From Bacteroidales bacterium (GTDB taxonomy: Bacteria; Bacteroidota; Bacteroidia; Bacteroidales; ML635J-15), in the NCBI GenBank assembly GCA_017617125.1, contig JAFZWY010000044.1, positions 1-64,000 of the forward strand: a DNA stretch of 64,000 bases. Direction: 5' to 3'. This document shows positions 51,992-60,818 of the stretch, piece by piece (the first letter of the stretch is position 1; each line of letters starts with the position of its first letter). The notes under the pieces were generated by a model that searched no databases, had not been told where the DNA came from, and saw only the letters and a list, made by a program, of their open reading frames with translations. The position numbers were made by a program, and so were the translations under genes.

Positions 51992-52300
51992 TTATTCAGT
52001 TATCATTTTTGAAGGTATGATGCGGTCAATTATAACAAAATCATCAAATGTATGAAATATAACGGTCCAGCGATGATTTATTATCGATAGTGTTTTTGCA
52101 TTGGGGTGAATGCTTTTTGCAATAGCATAGTGGCTATGTTTGTATATGCCAGCGGTAAAACTTAACGATGCAAGTTGTCCAAGAACCTTATTAACAAACT
52201 TATGTCCGCTTTCGGGCCTATATATGCTGGCTATGTACATGGCAATGCTGTCAAGGTCAGCAGAAGCGGTTTCACTGACTATCACTTTGTAGCTTTGCAT
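51992..52300 (-). CDS. ParE/RelE-type toxin
   Basis: A 102-residue protein of the ParE/RelE plasmid-stabilisation superfamily: YKVIVSETASADLDSIAMYIASIYRPESGHKFVNKVLGQLASL is the typical N-terminal helical hairpin, and RWTVIFHTFDDFVIIDRIIPSK is the C-terminal strand region. ParE members poison gyrase and RelE members cleave mRNA; which applies cannot be told. ATG 52300 is preferred, with ATG 52312 as alternative. It overlaps the upstream small gene by 29 bases, the usual antitoxin-first arrangement. Confidence 0.83.
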   Translation of the reverse strand: MQSYKVIVSETASADLDSIAMYIASIYRPESGHKFVNKVLGQLASLSFTAGIYKHSHYAIAKSIHPNAKTLSIINHRWTVIFHTFDDFVIIDRIIPSKMITE

Positions 52301-52472
52301 AGCATTCGTCAAGCTTTTTATGGAATTTTTCTGCGAATACGTCTAATGACATATAACCGTCTGGAATTCCGGTCGCTGAAATCTGCTGAGGTTGTTGCTT
52401 TGTTTGATAGACTGCAACGGGCTCATTTGCTTCAGATACTATAGGCTCGTTTGATTTATACGTTTTTCCCAT
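52272..52472 (-). CDS. Putative antitoxin of the ParE-type pair
   Basis: A 66-residue protein with a flexible N-terminus (SEANEPVAVYQTKQQPQ) and a short C-terminal helical part (GYMSLDVFAEKFHKKLDECYAKLQ) that could wrap the toxin. No ribbon-helix-helix or other DNA-binding motif is obvious. The frame is open to 52523, but the TACTTTTG element at 52493-52500 falls inside that extension, so ATG 52472 is chosen. Antitoxin role is inferred from size, order and overlap. Confidence 0.72.
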   Translation of the reverse strand: MGKTYKSNEPIVSEANEPVAVYQTKQQPQQISATGIPDGYMSLDVFAEKFHKKLDECYAKLQSDSQ

Positions 52473-52492
52473 TTTGATAAGCTTCTCAATTG

Positions 52493-52500
52493 CAAAAGTA
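52493..52500 (-). promoter_or_regulatory. -7 element (TACTTTTG) for the toxin-antitoxin pair
   Basis: CAAAAGTA on the plus strand, 20 bases before the antitoxin start. Confidence 0.62.
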
Positions 52501-52581
52501 TATCGTTTCTGGATGATAAACAAAAAATATTTATGCTACTTGTTAACAGAATGTGCAATAAAAAAATATGTTGAGAAATAT

Positions 52582-52612
52582 TTTGCAGTTAAGAAAATAA
52601 CAATTACATTTG
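52582..52612 (+). promoter_or_regulatory. Full Bacteroidota promoter for the TM1266-like gene and hydG
   Basis: TTTG at 52582-52585, a 19-base spacer, and TACATTTG at 52605-52612. This is the closest match to the two-part consensus in the window. The leader to the first start codon is about 70 bases. Confidence 0.75.
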
Positions 52613-52688
52613 TAACCGAAATCTGCGGAAGGGATTTATCGCTTTCAAAGATATCTGAAAATTAACTGATTCAAAAGTCAACGTACTG

Positions 52689-52937
52689 ATGGAGAAGAAA
52701 ATTGGCACAATAAACATACTTATTACAGACACTAATGTCGTTGACGATGTCAACGCGCTGCTTAGTTCGTACGGCAGCATAATATTGTCGCGCAACGGAA
52801 TGCCGCTTCGCGATGAGAATATTTCCATAATTACACTTGTGGTAAAGAGTGACGGCGACACAATAAATTCACTAACAGGAAAACTCGGTCGCCTCAAAGG
52901 ATTAAAAGCGAAATCAACCTTAATAACAACAGCATAA
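52689..52937 (+). CDS. TM1266-like putative hydrogenase system regulator
   Basis: An 82-residue protein resembling TM1266, a small ACT/NikR-C-like ferredoxin-fold protein annotated as an iron-only hydrogenase system regulator. Features are KIGTINILITDTNVVDDVNALLSSYGSIILSRNGMPLRDENISIITLVVKSDGDTINSLTGKLGRLKGL, a beta-alpha-beta pattern with no DNA-binding domain. It sits 13 bases upstream of hydG under a shared promoter, supporting a role in sensing or tuning hydrogenase assembly. Ligand unknown. Confidence 0.82.
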   Translation: MEKKIGTINILITDTNVVDDVNALLSSYGSIILSRNGMPLRDENISIITLVVKSDGDTINSLTGKLGRLKGLKAKSTLITTA

Positions 52938-52950
52938 AAGAAAAAAGAAT

Positions 52951-54345
52951 ATGGACGAAAAATTTAAAAATTTCATTGATAGAGAAAAACTCTATAATTT
53001 GGTAAACGGTAGCATTCCTACCGAGCAGGAACTCGATGCAGTGCTTGCAAAAGCTCGCAAGTTGAAAGGCTTGTCGCTCGAAGATGTAGCATTGCTTCTT
53101 CGTGTTACCGACCACGACCAGATACATAAGATAATGGAGACGGCTAAGTACGCCAAGGAAAGCATTTACGGCAAGCGTCTCGTTCTGTTTGCACCTATAT
53201 ATACAGGTAATGTATGTGTGAACAACTGCGTATATTGCGCTTTCCGCCGCGACAACAAGGCCATCAAGCGTAAAGTCCTCACCATGGACGAAATCGAGCA
53301 GGAAACCAAGGTGTTGCTTCACGAAGGTCACAAGCGTGTACTGCTTATCTGCGGTGAGTCGCCACGCAACGACATCGACTACTACTGCGAAGCTATCCGT
53401 CGTACTTACGCAGCCCGCGACAACGGCAACTACATCCGCCGTATCAACGTCGAGCTGGCTCCGTTGACAATCGAAGAATTCAAGCGCCTGAAAGCCGAGA
53501 AGATTGGTACTTACGTTTGCTTCCAGGAAACTTACGACCCGGTTGCATATAAGGAATTCCATCCGGCAGGTACACCGAAGGCCGACTACCTCAACCGTCT
53601 GACCGTTATGGACCGCGCTATGGAAGGCGGAATCAACGATGTAGGTCTTGGCGTTTTGTTCGGACTTGTTGACTACCGTTTCGAAATTTTGGCAATTATG
53701 GAGCATGCCGCTCACTTGGAGAAAGTTTTCGGTTGCGGACCTCATACAGTAAGTTTCCCGCGTATCGAACCTGCCGACGGCGTAGAATTCACCAACCATA
53801 TTCCAAATCCGGTTTCCGATTTCGATTTCAAGAAGATTATCGCAATTATCCGTATAGCAATGCCTTACACTGGTATTATCCTCAGTACTCGTGAAAATGA
53901 CGAGATGCGTAAGGAACTTATCGAATACGGCGTAAGCCAGATTTCGGCAGGTTCGCGTACCAACCCAGGCGCATACAGCGAAGAGGAAGAAGGAACTGGC
54001 AGCCAGTTCTCGCTCGGTGACCACAGAACTATGGACGATGTGATTTCCAACATGATTGACGGTGGCTATATTCCTTCGTTCTGCACTGGTTGCTACCGTA
54101 AGGGTAGAGTAGGTGCCGACTTTATGGACTTGGCAAAGCCTGGACTTATCAAGCAGTTCTGCATGCCTAACGGAATTTTCACTTTCAACGAGTACCTCAA
54201 CGATTTTGCTTCTCCCGAAACAAAGGCAAAAGGCAAGGCTTTGATAAAGAAGCTTGTCGCTGAAGTTGAAAGCCAGAAACTGAAAGACACCATCAACGAA
54301 AACCTCGAAAAGATTGATGGCGGCGAAAGAGATATTTATCTGTAA
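52951..54345 (+). CDS. hydG: [FeFe]-hydrogenase maturase HydG (radical SAM)
   Basis: Cleaves tyrosine to supply CO and cyanide (as an Fe-CO-CN-cysteine synthon) for the hydrogenase H-cluster. The radical SAM cluster ligands are Cys89, Cys93, Cys96 (CVNNCVYC). HydG-specific auxiliary-cluster cysteines are at 378, 381 and 404 (CTGCYRKGRVG, then FC), spacing CX2CX22C as in characterised HydG and unlike ThiH. The 464-residue length is full. HydE, HydF and the hydrogenase itself are not in the window, so they must lie elsewhere if the pathway works. A terminator follows. Confidence 0.96.
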   Translation: MDEKFKNFIDREKLYNLVNGSIPTEQELDAVLAKARKLKGLSLEDVALLLRVTDHDQIHKIMETAKYAKESIYGKRLVLFAPIYTGNVCVNNCVYCAFRRDNKAIKRKVLTMDEIEQETKVLLHEGHKRVLLICGESPRNDIDYYCEAIRRTYAARDNGNYIRRINVELAPLTIEEFKRLKAEKIGTYVCFQETYDPVAYKEFHPAGTPKADYLNRLTVMDRAMEGGINDVGLGVLFGLVDYRFEILAIMEHAAHLEKVFGCGPHTVSFPRIEPADGVEFTNHIPNPVSDFDFKKIIAIIRIAMPYTGIILSTRENDEMRKELIEYGVSQISAGSRTNPGAYSEEEEGTGSQFSLGDHRTMDDVISNMIDGGYIPSFCTGCYRKGRVGADFMDLAKPGLIKQFCMPNGIFTFNEYLNDFASPETKAKGKALIKKLVAEVESQKLKDTINENLEKIDGGERDIYL

Positions 54346-54368
54346 AAAAGTTTTTTGAAATATTTGTG

Positions 54369-54398
54369 AAAAAAAGCGGTGTAATGCCGCTTTTTTTT
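54369..54398 (+). terminator. Terminator after hydG
   Basis: AAAAAAAGCGG and CCGCTTTTTTT with a 7-base loop, followed by further T. It starts 23 bases after the stop codon. Confidence 0.8.
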
Positions 54399-54404
54399 GT
54401 TTCT

Positions 54405-54625
54405 GGTTTCAATGCCTGCGGCGTTTAACTTCGTTGAGGGCTGCGCCGTTCAATGCCTACGGCGTTTCAAGTTTTAAGTTTCTGGTTTCATGTTTCTATG
54501 GCTAAAGCCGTTTCTGAGTTTCTATGCGTAGGAAACGCATACTATTAATAAATAAACCATTGCGAAGCAATACCGCAGAACAACTAGAACGGCGAAGCCC
54601 TCAACGAAGTTAAACTTAGAAACTT
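54405..54625. repeat. Palindromic repeat mosaic between hydG and the 1,507-residue adhesin gene
   Basis: TTTAACTTCGTTGAGGGCTG (28-bp arm at 54424-54451) and its near-exact reverse complement at 54587-54614 bracket a 135-bp interior. Inside are mini-hairpin units ATGCCTACGGCGTTTC and ATGGCTAAAGCCGTTTC and the palindrome ATTGCGAAGCAAT. The gap between convergent genes contains no reading frame of note. Confidence 0.78.
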
Positions 54626-54642
54626 TCAAACTTAGAAACAAT

Positions 54643-54671
54643 AAAAAAACCGCCCTTTCGAGCGGTTTTTT
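54643..54671 (-). terminator. Terminator of the 1,507-residue adhesin gene
   Basis: AAAAAAACCGC and GCGGTTTTTTT form an 11-bp stem with an eight-base loop. It lies 17 bases beyond the stop codon at 54689 and could also stop plus-strand transcription. Confidence 0.82.
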
Positions 54672-54688
54672 ATTTTTGATTGCATTGA

Positions 54689-57600
54689 TTATTCAACAAT
54701 AATCTGACCAACGTAAACCTTGTCGCCGTTGATGATTCTTACGAAGTAAGCACCAGCACGGAGGTTGTGGTTGAAGTTAATGGTTTCACCGTTAGTAACG
54801 TTGATGTCGCGAGTTTCAATAACCACACCGCGAGCGTCGATGAGCTGGTAGGTTGCATCTCCTTCGATGTTGCTAAAGTCGATGCTGAACATACCGTTGT
54901 TCGGGTTCGGGTAAACCGACATCGAAGCGGCTTCATTCTCGTCAACAGAAACTGACGGTACGAATGTAACGCTAAGGGTATGGTCGGTTGACACAGAGGT
55001 GAATGTATAAGTTTCTCCTGCAACATCACAATATATAGGATTACCGTCAACGTATATAGCTTCGATTTGATAACCTTCGTCTGGGGTGATGGTAAATTCT
55101 GCATCGGCGCCATCACCTACGGTTACTACACCATTTTCACCACATGGGGTAACAGAACCGTGTTCACCAACTGTAAGAGTGATTGTGTGAGTTATTACTT
55201 CAATCTTGAAGTTGTCGATAAACAAGGACTCTTGATCTGCTTCAGATTCACACTTGATGCCTATATAGATTTCCTGTCCGGCGTATGCTGTTAGATTGAT
55301 GCTCGGAATAGTAGAAATAAATGAGCTGTTTGCTATTTGTGTAGAAAGAACCTGAGTTGCCGATGCATAGTTAGTAGGATTATCCATTACATAAACAGAG
55401 AACCTTTCTGGATAATCCCGATCGCACCAGTATTCAAATGTTAAGTTCGCACCTTCAACAATAGCAAGTTTTGGCGAGATCAACCAGTCGTTAGCATTAT
55501 AAGATGAATATTCATATCTTGCTACTTCTTCGTTATAAATATAATCGTAATCGTAATACCATGTGTAATAATCATGATTGGCATCAATAAAATTCCAGCA
55601 CTGTCTGGTAGCCGATGTCGCATCGAATGTTTCGATAAACGGAAGAGAATGTGCGGAACCATCGCATTCTGTCATGAAGAAAGTTTCTACCCATTCGTCT
55701 GTACCACAGTTAGACTGTACATATACATAGTATGAAGTTGATGCTGCCAGTTCGGTAAGATCAAGCTCAATCTCATCGCCAGCAAGAGCAACTTCGCCAT
55801 CGTAAACATCGGCAGTTGCTGTCATGTCATCCATTTCGGCAGTAGAAACCTTTACAAGGTATGAAGTTTCGTTAAATGACGGTTCCCATTGCAAAGTTGC
55901 ACTTGTCTCCTCAACATTGTAAACATTCAAATTAAATGGATTTACACATGCATTCGGATCGGTAGTTATCGTAACCGTCCATGTAGCAACACTTTCGCCA
56001 TCTTCGGCAGTAACCGTATATTGCACAGGCTCGTTGAATAAATGTGCAACACCGCTTCCCGGAGTAATAGTTGCCATTGGCGAAACGATTATTTCTGGAC
56101 TAATATAATCATCAAGGTCGATATACCATTCTGCGTATGCTGTAACGGTCTTTTCTGCAGCATCAACAATCGATTCGCCATGCTGACCATCGAATGTGAA
56201 CGAAAGAATATCGTTTGCATTGCTTGCTGCCTCAGCCTTGGTCACGGTTACTGTCCAGTCCTTGGTAGTAGTTCCGTTTTCTGCAGTAACTGTATAAGTG
56301 TAAGTCTTTGTTGTTCCTGCAATGTTTGCTGTATTTTCTACGTATGTAGCATAGTCCGATACAATAACAGTTTCTTCAAGATCATCAAAGTCTGCCTGAT
56401 ACGAAGCAACAACTGCAATGGTTGCATTTGCGCTATCGATTACTGGAGCAGACATGCGGGTCGGGAAGTTGAAGTCAACTATTTCGGCCTCATCGGAAAT
56501 ATAACGAACAACAACATCGTCAACAAACCAATACCAAATATTCGAATTAGCCTTATGGTTGAATGCAAAATAACTGCCAGCAGGAACCGATGACATATTT
56601 ACAACCTTTCTCTCATATTGGTTATTTGACCAATCATTGTATGAATATGTTTCTATAGCAGTAAATGTAGTTGCATCGTTAAGATCGGTGATATATCCTA
56701 CCTCAAAAGTACCACAATTTGAATTAGTATAGCTCTCTGGTTTAGTATAGAAATCCAGCATTATAGCCGATCCATTCGTTTCAAATTGCGGCAATGCAAG
56801 TATATTTCCGTTTCTTGTTCCACCAAATATTACAGAATTAGCACCTGTATTTCCGTTATAGTCAGTAATCATCGCATATCCATCGCCAACTTTTATCCAG
56901 CATGCAGGAGTCATATCTAGAGAATTTTCAAAACCGTCTTCATACGGCAATACGGAAATTGGTTCACAAGCTGTCGTAAAATCAATGTATTCCCAATCAT
57001 TGGCATTTTCGCAGTTCGACTGGATATATACATAATACAATGTACCTGGTGTCAAACCTTCAATGTCCATGGTTGTAGTATCAACAATTCCTTCAAATAC
57101 ATCGGCGGTTAATGTCATGTCGCGCATGATTTCGGTTGACACTTTTATGCGATACGAAGTTTCGGTATATGTTTGTTCCCACTCCACGCTTGCAGAATTG
57201 GTCGTAATATTTGAAACATATATATTCCATGGTGTTATACAAGCGTCGGGGTCGTTTACTATTGTAACTGCGTAAGTGTGGGTAGTTTCTCCATCTTCTG
57301 CTGTTACCGTATAGTTAACCGGATTTGTGAAATCATGAGATGTCTCGCTTTCAGGGGTCATAGTCGCAGCAACTGAAACTGTTACTGTTGGCGCAATGTC
57401 AGAAAGTTCAAGATCCCATTCTGCAACTGCATTTACGGTATAAATGCCGTTTTCAGTGTCGCTAACGATTGTAGCCTCTGTTCCTTCCTTCTGACCGTAG
57501 AATGTAAATCCGGTAATGAAAGCGTTGTGGCTTACAGGAGCTCTCGTAACGGTAATCGTCCAATCCTTGGTATTTCCTGCTTCAGCGGTAACTGTGCATG

Positions 57601-59212
57601 CAAAAGTACGTACATTTCCTTCGCCCGTGATTGTCGGATCGCTGATTTCTGCAAAATCAGAAATTGTAATTTCCGGAACAAGTGCATCCATGTCGGTCGA
57701 ATTTGCAACCGATACTGCAATAGTTCCGTTTCCGCTATTGATTGTAGCTTCTGACATCTGGGTAGGTAATGTAAATGTAAGAATCTCGGCTTCGCTATAA
57801 GCTTCACGAACAACAAAATTATCCATACATGTGGCACTTCCATACTGGCTTTCTCCTCTCAATATGATATAGCATGTTCCTGAGAAAGGAATTGTGAACG
57901 CGTATGTGTACCACCCGTAATCATCTTCCTCTGTCACTACGCCGCCATCGGACTGTGTATAGTCACGCGATACGAATCCCAGCTCTGTAGCTCCTTCTAT
58001 TTCTCCATCGGTACTTGCAAAAATTCGTATGCCTTCATCTGCATAACTGTCAGAATTTCGCAACACATCAATTGAGAATTTGTAAATGCCTTCGTCGGGT
58101 ATTGTCATTCCCGGCAGAACCAGTTTTGTCAATGTCCCGCTTGTCATATTGGGCAGATAAATTAATCCTGTATTATTCGATTCATTACCCCACGGATATA
58201 TCCAGAAAATATCAGAACCATAGCCTTCTAAGTGTTCGTTTTCCCAGCATGGAGCAGAAAAAGGGTCACTATCGTAGGTGTTAAAATCTTCACTCCATGG
58301 GAAAGAAACAATTGCGTCACATTTTGTGCGGAATGTTACCTTTTTCCATCCGCTTTCGTCATCGTTACCGCAAACTGCCTTTACAAATACATCGTATGGA
58401 GTATTATCTGCAAGACCATTTATTGTATAGTTTGTACTTGTAAGTTCCACGGTAGTACCTTCGGTTTCAACATCAAAGCCATGAACACCATACTTGAGCA
58501 CCCAAGCGGTTTCGCTGCCGCCAGGCATCCACGAAACATCGGCAGTCGAGGATGTAATATTGCTTGCTGCGAGACTATTTACTCTCTGGCATGTTGTACT
58601 TGCATTAGGATTAATCGTTAGCTTAATGTTGTTACGATAATTATATATATATTTATTTCCAGAATACGATGTCAAATTATCAAAATCGGGGCAATAATAA
58701 TCGCTGTAATAGCTAATTGACATATAATCGGTAGTTTCGGTGCATCTATATGTATAACTTGAACCAGGATAACCATAAATGTAATCATACATACAAACCA
58801 AAAGGTTGTCGTTGCCATTATAATAGAATTCGTCATCAAGTTCAATGGTTATCCAGCCACTGCCAGTTGCACTGACATTGCCTTCATACACCAATGTAGT
58901 TCCTGTCATATCAACAATATCGGCATCAGATTCGAATGAATTTTTATCAATATTCATCATGTACACCTTGATTTCTGGCAGGTCGAAATAATTTGTGTAA
59001 TCATAAAAGAAACTGATAGAGGTAATTGCCCCTGCCGAACCAACTTCTTCAGCCGTAAAAATCTGCTGTGTAAGTGAATAATTGTAGTACATGTTTGTTG
59101 GCAAATGATAATACGATTCTGTACCATTGCCAATCGTAACTTCTTCTGTCTGAGCGACCGCTCCAAATGCCATTGCTAGCAGTAGAAGCACACTAAATAA
59201 TAGTTTTTTCAT
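54689..59212 (-). CDS. Giant T9SS cargo protein with fibronectin III and adhesin-type modules
   Basis: A secreted 1,507-residue protein. A signal peptide (LLLLAMAFGAVAQ) precedes an N-terminal beta domain. A module is then used three times: a fibronectin III domain (starts near LAASNITSSTADVSW, IYVSNITTNSASVEW, LNVYNVEETSATLQW) followed by a jelly-roll/cleaved-adhesin-like domain opening FPWSEDF, LPYEDGF or LPFIETF. The first two modules are followed by two bacterial-Ig-like (DUF5018-type) domains ending TKDWTITVTRAP or similar. A TVGEHGSVTPCGENG...TPDEGYQI repeat domain and a T9SS C-terminal sorting domain (SVYPNPNNGMFSI...GAYFVRIINGDKVY) finish it. No protease or glycosidase motif is seen; adhesion is inferred. 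Confidence 0.88.
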   Translation of the reverse strand: MKKLLFSVLLLLAMAFGAVAQTEEVTIGNGTESYYHLPTNMYYNYSLTQQIFTAEEVGSAGAITSISFFYDYTNYFDLPEIKVYMMNIDKNSFESDADIVDMTGTTLVYEGNVSATGSGWITIELDDEFYYNGNDNLLVCMYDYIYGYPGSSYTYRCTETTDYMSISYYSDYYCPDFDNLTSYSGNKYIYNYRNNIKLTINPNASTTCQRVNSLAASNITSSTADVSWMPGGSETAWVLKYGVHGFDVETEGTTVELTSTNYTINGLADNTPYDVFVKAVCGNDDESGWKKVTFRTKCDAIVSFPWSEDFNTYDSDPFSAPCWENEHLEGYGSDIFWIYPWGNESNNTGLIYLPNMTSGTLTKLVLPGMTIPDEGIYKFSIDVLRNSDSYADEGIRIFASTDGEIEGATELGFVSRDYTQSDGGVVTEEDDYGWYTYAFTIPFSGTCYIILRGESQYGSATCMDNFVVREAYSEAEILTFTLPTQMSEATINSGNGTIAVSVANSTDMDALVPEITISDFAEISDPTITGEGNVRTFACTVTAEAGNTKDWTITVTRAPVSHNAFITGFTFYGQKEGTEATIVSDTENGIYTVNAVAEWDLELSDIAPTVTVSVAATMTPESETSHDFTNPVNYTVTAEDGETTHTYAVTIVNDPDACITPWNIYVSNITTNSASVEWEQTYTETSYRIKVSTEIMRDMTLTADVFEGIVDTTTMDIEGLTPGTLYYVYIQSNCENANDWEYIDFTTACEPISVLPYEDGFENSLDMTPACWIKVGDGYAMITDYNGNTGANSVIFGGTRNGNILALPQFETNGSAIMLDFYTKPESYTNSNCGTFEVGYITDLNDATTFTAIETYSYNDWSNNQYERKVVNMSSVPAGSYFAFNHKANSNIWYWFVDDVVVRYISDEAEIVDFNFPTRMSAPVIDSANATIAVVASYQADFDDLEETVIVSDYATYVENTANIAGTTKTYTYTVTAENGTTTKDWTVTVTKAEAASNANDILSFTFDGQHGESIVDAAEKTVTAYAEWYIDLDDYISPEIIVSPMATITPGSGVAHLFNEPVQYTVTAEDGESVATWTVTITTDPNACVNPFNLNVYNVEETSATLQWEPSFNETSYLVKVSTAEMDDMTATADVYDGEVALAGDEIELDLTELAASTSYYVYVQSNCGTDEWVETFFMTECDGSAHSLPFIETFDATSATRQCWNFIDANHDYYTWYYDYDYIYNEEVARYEYSSYNANDWLISPKLAIVEGANLTFEYWCDRDYPERFSVYVMDNPTNYASATQVLSTQIANSSFISTIPSINLTAYAGQEIYIGIKCESEADQESLFIDNFKIEVITHTITLTVGEHGSVTPCGENGVVTVGDGADAEFTITPDEGYQIEAIYVDGNPIYCDVAGETYTFTSVSTDHTLSVTFVPSVSVDENEAASMSVYPNPNNGMFSIDFSNIEGDATYQLIDARGVVIETRDINVTNGETINFNHNLRAGAYFVRIINGDKVYVGQIIVE

Positions 59213-59305
59213 ATTTCAAACCTCCCGTTATATGCCATCGGATCCCTCGGCTTTAATCAAAACTTTTATAAAAAATATATTACTATTGTAAGTCGTAATG
59301 CGTGG

Positions 59306-59313
59306 CAAAGATA
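59306..59313 (-). promoter_or_regulatory. -7 element (TATCTTTG) for the adhesin gene
   Basis: CAAAGATA on the plus strand, 93 bases before the start codon, leaving a long leader without recognised structure. Confidence 0.6.
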
Positions 59314-59369
59314 AGTTTTTTTTTGAGATTGGAAAAATAATTTAAGGGCAAAGTAAGTTTCTTAGTTTC

Positions 59370-59540
59370 TGTGGGCTGCGCACGTTTCTACGCTGCGCTG
59401 TTTAACTTCGTTGAGGGCTTTGCCGTTCTATGGCTTCGCCGTTTCAAGGTTCTATGGCTTCGGCGTTTCTGTTGAGACGCAAAATTTTGCGTCTGTACAA
59501 CCGTCTGTTAGCCTTTTAGCCTTTTCTTCTTTTAGCCCAT
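59370..59540. repeat. Palindromic repeat mosaic upstream of the GT4 gene
   Basis: In order: GGGCTGCGCACGTTTC, TTTAACTTCGTTGAGGGCTT (59401-59420), mini-hairpins ATGGCTTCGCCGTTTC and ATGGCTTCGGCGTTTC, the palindrome GAGACGCAAAATTTTGCGTC inside 59471-59501, and GTTAGCCTTTTAGCC units to 59538. It is translated in an open frame continuous with the GT4 gene, but the promoter lies downstream of it. Confidence 0.8.
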
Positions 59541-59561
59541 TGTCATTTTTCCATTATACAT

Positions 59562-59569
59562 TAATTTTG
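59562..59569 (+). promoter_or_regulatory. -7 element (TAATTTTG) for GT4-wecB
   Basis: TAATTTTG 21 bases upstream of ATG 59591. It excludes the longer open frame that begins at 59411. Confidence 0.65.
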
Positions 59570-59590
59570 CAGTTTGAAAAAAGATTGTCG

Positions 59591-60814
59591 ATGAAGATTC
59601 TTCTGATAAACCATTATGCTGGTTCTCCGCAGTTAGGCATGGAGTTCCGTCCGTATTACATGGCGCGTGAGTGGCAAAAGTCTGGTCACGAGGTGCTTAT
59701 TGTTGGCGCTACATTTTCGCATTTGCGCAAGCGTCAACCACAACCAAGCGATGAGGTAATCGACGGGGTTCATTACCGCTGGGTGAAGACTAACGCCTAC
59801 AAGGGAAACGGCATTGGTCGTATCAGGTCGATGTTTTCGTTTGTCTGGCAGTTGAAGTATCGCTACAAGAAGATTCTCGCCGGCTTTGTCCCCGACATTG
59901 TAATTGCGTCATCGACATATCCGCTCGACAATTATCCGGCAAAGAAGATTGCCCGCCATTATGGTGCTAAGTACATTTACGAGATTCACGATCTTTGGCC
60001 GCTTTCGCCGATGGAACTTGGCGGATATAGCCCCAAGCATCCGTTTATAAGGGTTATGCAGCAAGCCGAGGATTTCGCATACGCAAATGTCGATGCCGTG
60101 GTGTCGATGTTGCCGAAGGCTGTCGACCATGCCGAGGAGCGCGGTTTGCCACGCGAAAAGTTCTATTATGTCCCTAATGGAATTGTGGAGAATGACTGGG
60201 AAAAGCCTGAACCATTGCCGGCCGAACATGCCGAACTTATAGCAAGACTGAAGTCGGAAAATAAGTTCCTTGTAGGATTTGCTGGTGCTCATGGTATTGC
60301 AAATTCCCTGCAGTCGATAATCGATGCAGTCAATAAGCTCGAAAGCCAGAATGTATCGTTGGTTTTGGTCGGAACGGGACAGGAAAAGGACAACTTGATC
60401 AATTATGTTGCAAAGAATAACATCAAAAATGTATTTTTCCTGCCGCCAGTGAGCAAATTTGCTGTTCCGTCGTTCCTGAAGGAGATGGATGTGCTATATA
60501 TTGGGCTTCAGAACCAGTCGCTTTTCCGTTTTGGCATAAGTCCCAACAAGATGTTCGACTACATGATGGCGTCGAAACCGATAATCCAGGCGATAAATGC
60601 TGGTAACAACTTGGTTCGCGAGGCCGACTGTGGCTATGATGTTGAGCCGGAGAATGTAAACGACATTGCCGAGGCTATACTGAAACTGCAGAAGTTGTCG
60701 TCGGAAGAACTGGCGCGACTGGGAGCCAATGGCCATGAGTTCGTCTTAAAGAATCATACCTATTCGGTTCTGGCGAATAAATTTGTAAATGTTTTCGAAA
60801 AGTTATTGAAATAG
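59591..60814 (+). CDS. Glycosyltransferase family 4
   Basis: A 407-residue GT-B glycosyltransferase acting at the cytoplasmic face of the membrane in surface-glycan assembly. The N-terminus (KILLINHYAGSPQLGMEFRPYYMAREWQKSGHEVLIVGA) and C-terminal donor-binding region (LVGFAGAHGIANSLQSIIDA, DVLYIGLQNQSLFRFGISPNKMFDYMMASKPII) match WbuB-like GT4 enzymes. The donor sugar is unknown; wecB immediately downstream (4-base gap) suggests a ManNAc- or FucNAc-type sugar. The true start follows the TAATTTTG element. Confidence 0.9.
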   Translation: MKILLINHYAGSPQLGMEFRPYYMAREWQKSGHEVLIVGATFSHLRKRQPQPSDEVIDGVHYRWVKTNAYKGNGIGRIRSMFSFVWQLKYRYKKILAGFVPDIVIASSTYPLDNYPAKKIARHYGAKYIYEIHDLWPLSPMELGGYSPKHPFIRVMQQAEDFAYANVDAVVSMLPKAVDHAEERGLPREKFYYVPNGIVENDWEKPEPLPAEHAELIARLKSENKFLVGFAGAHGIANSLQSIIDAVNKLESQNVSLVLVGTGQEKDNLINYVAKNNIKNVFFLPPVSKFAVPSFLKEMDVLYIGLQNQSLFRFGISPNKMFDYMMASKPIIQAINAGNNLVREADCGYDVEPENVNDIAEAILKLQKLSSEELARLGANGHEFVLKNHTYSVLANKFVNVFEKLLK

Positions 60815-60818
60815 ATAT

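Noticed and set aside
52894-54024. 376-codon open frame on the minus strand
   Set aside because: Antisense to hydG, whose cluster motifs are all intact.
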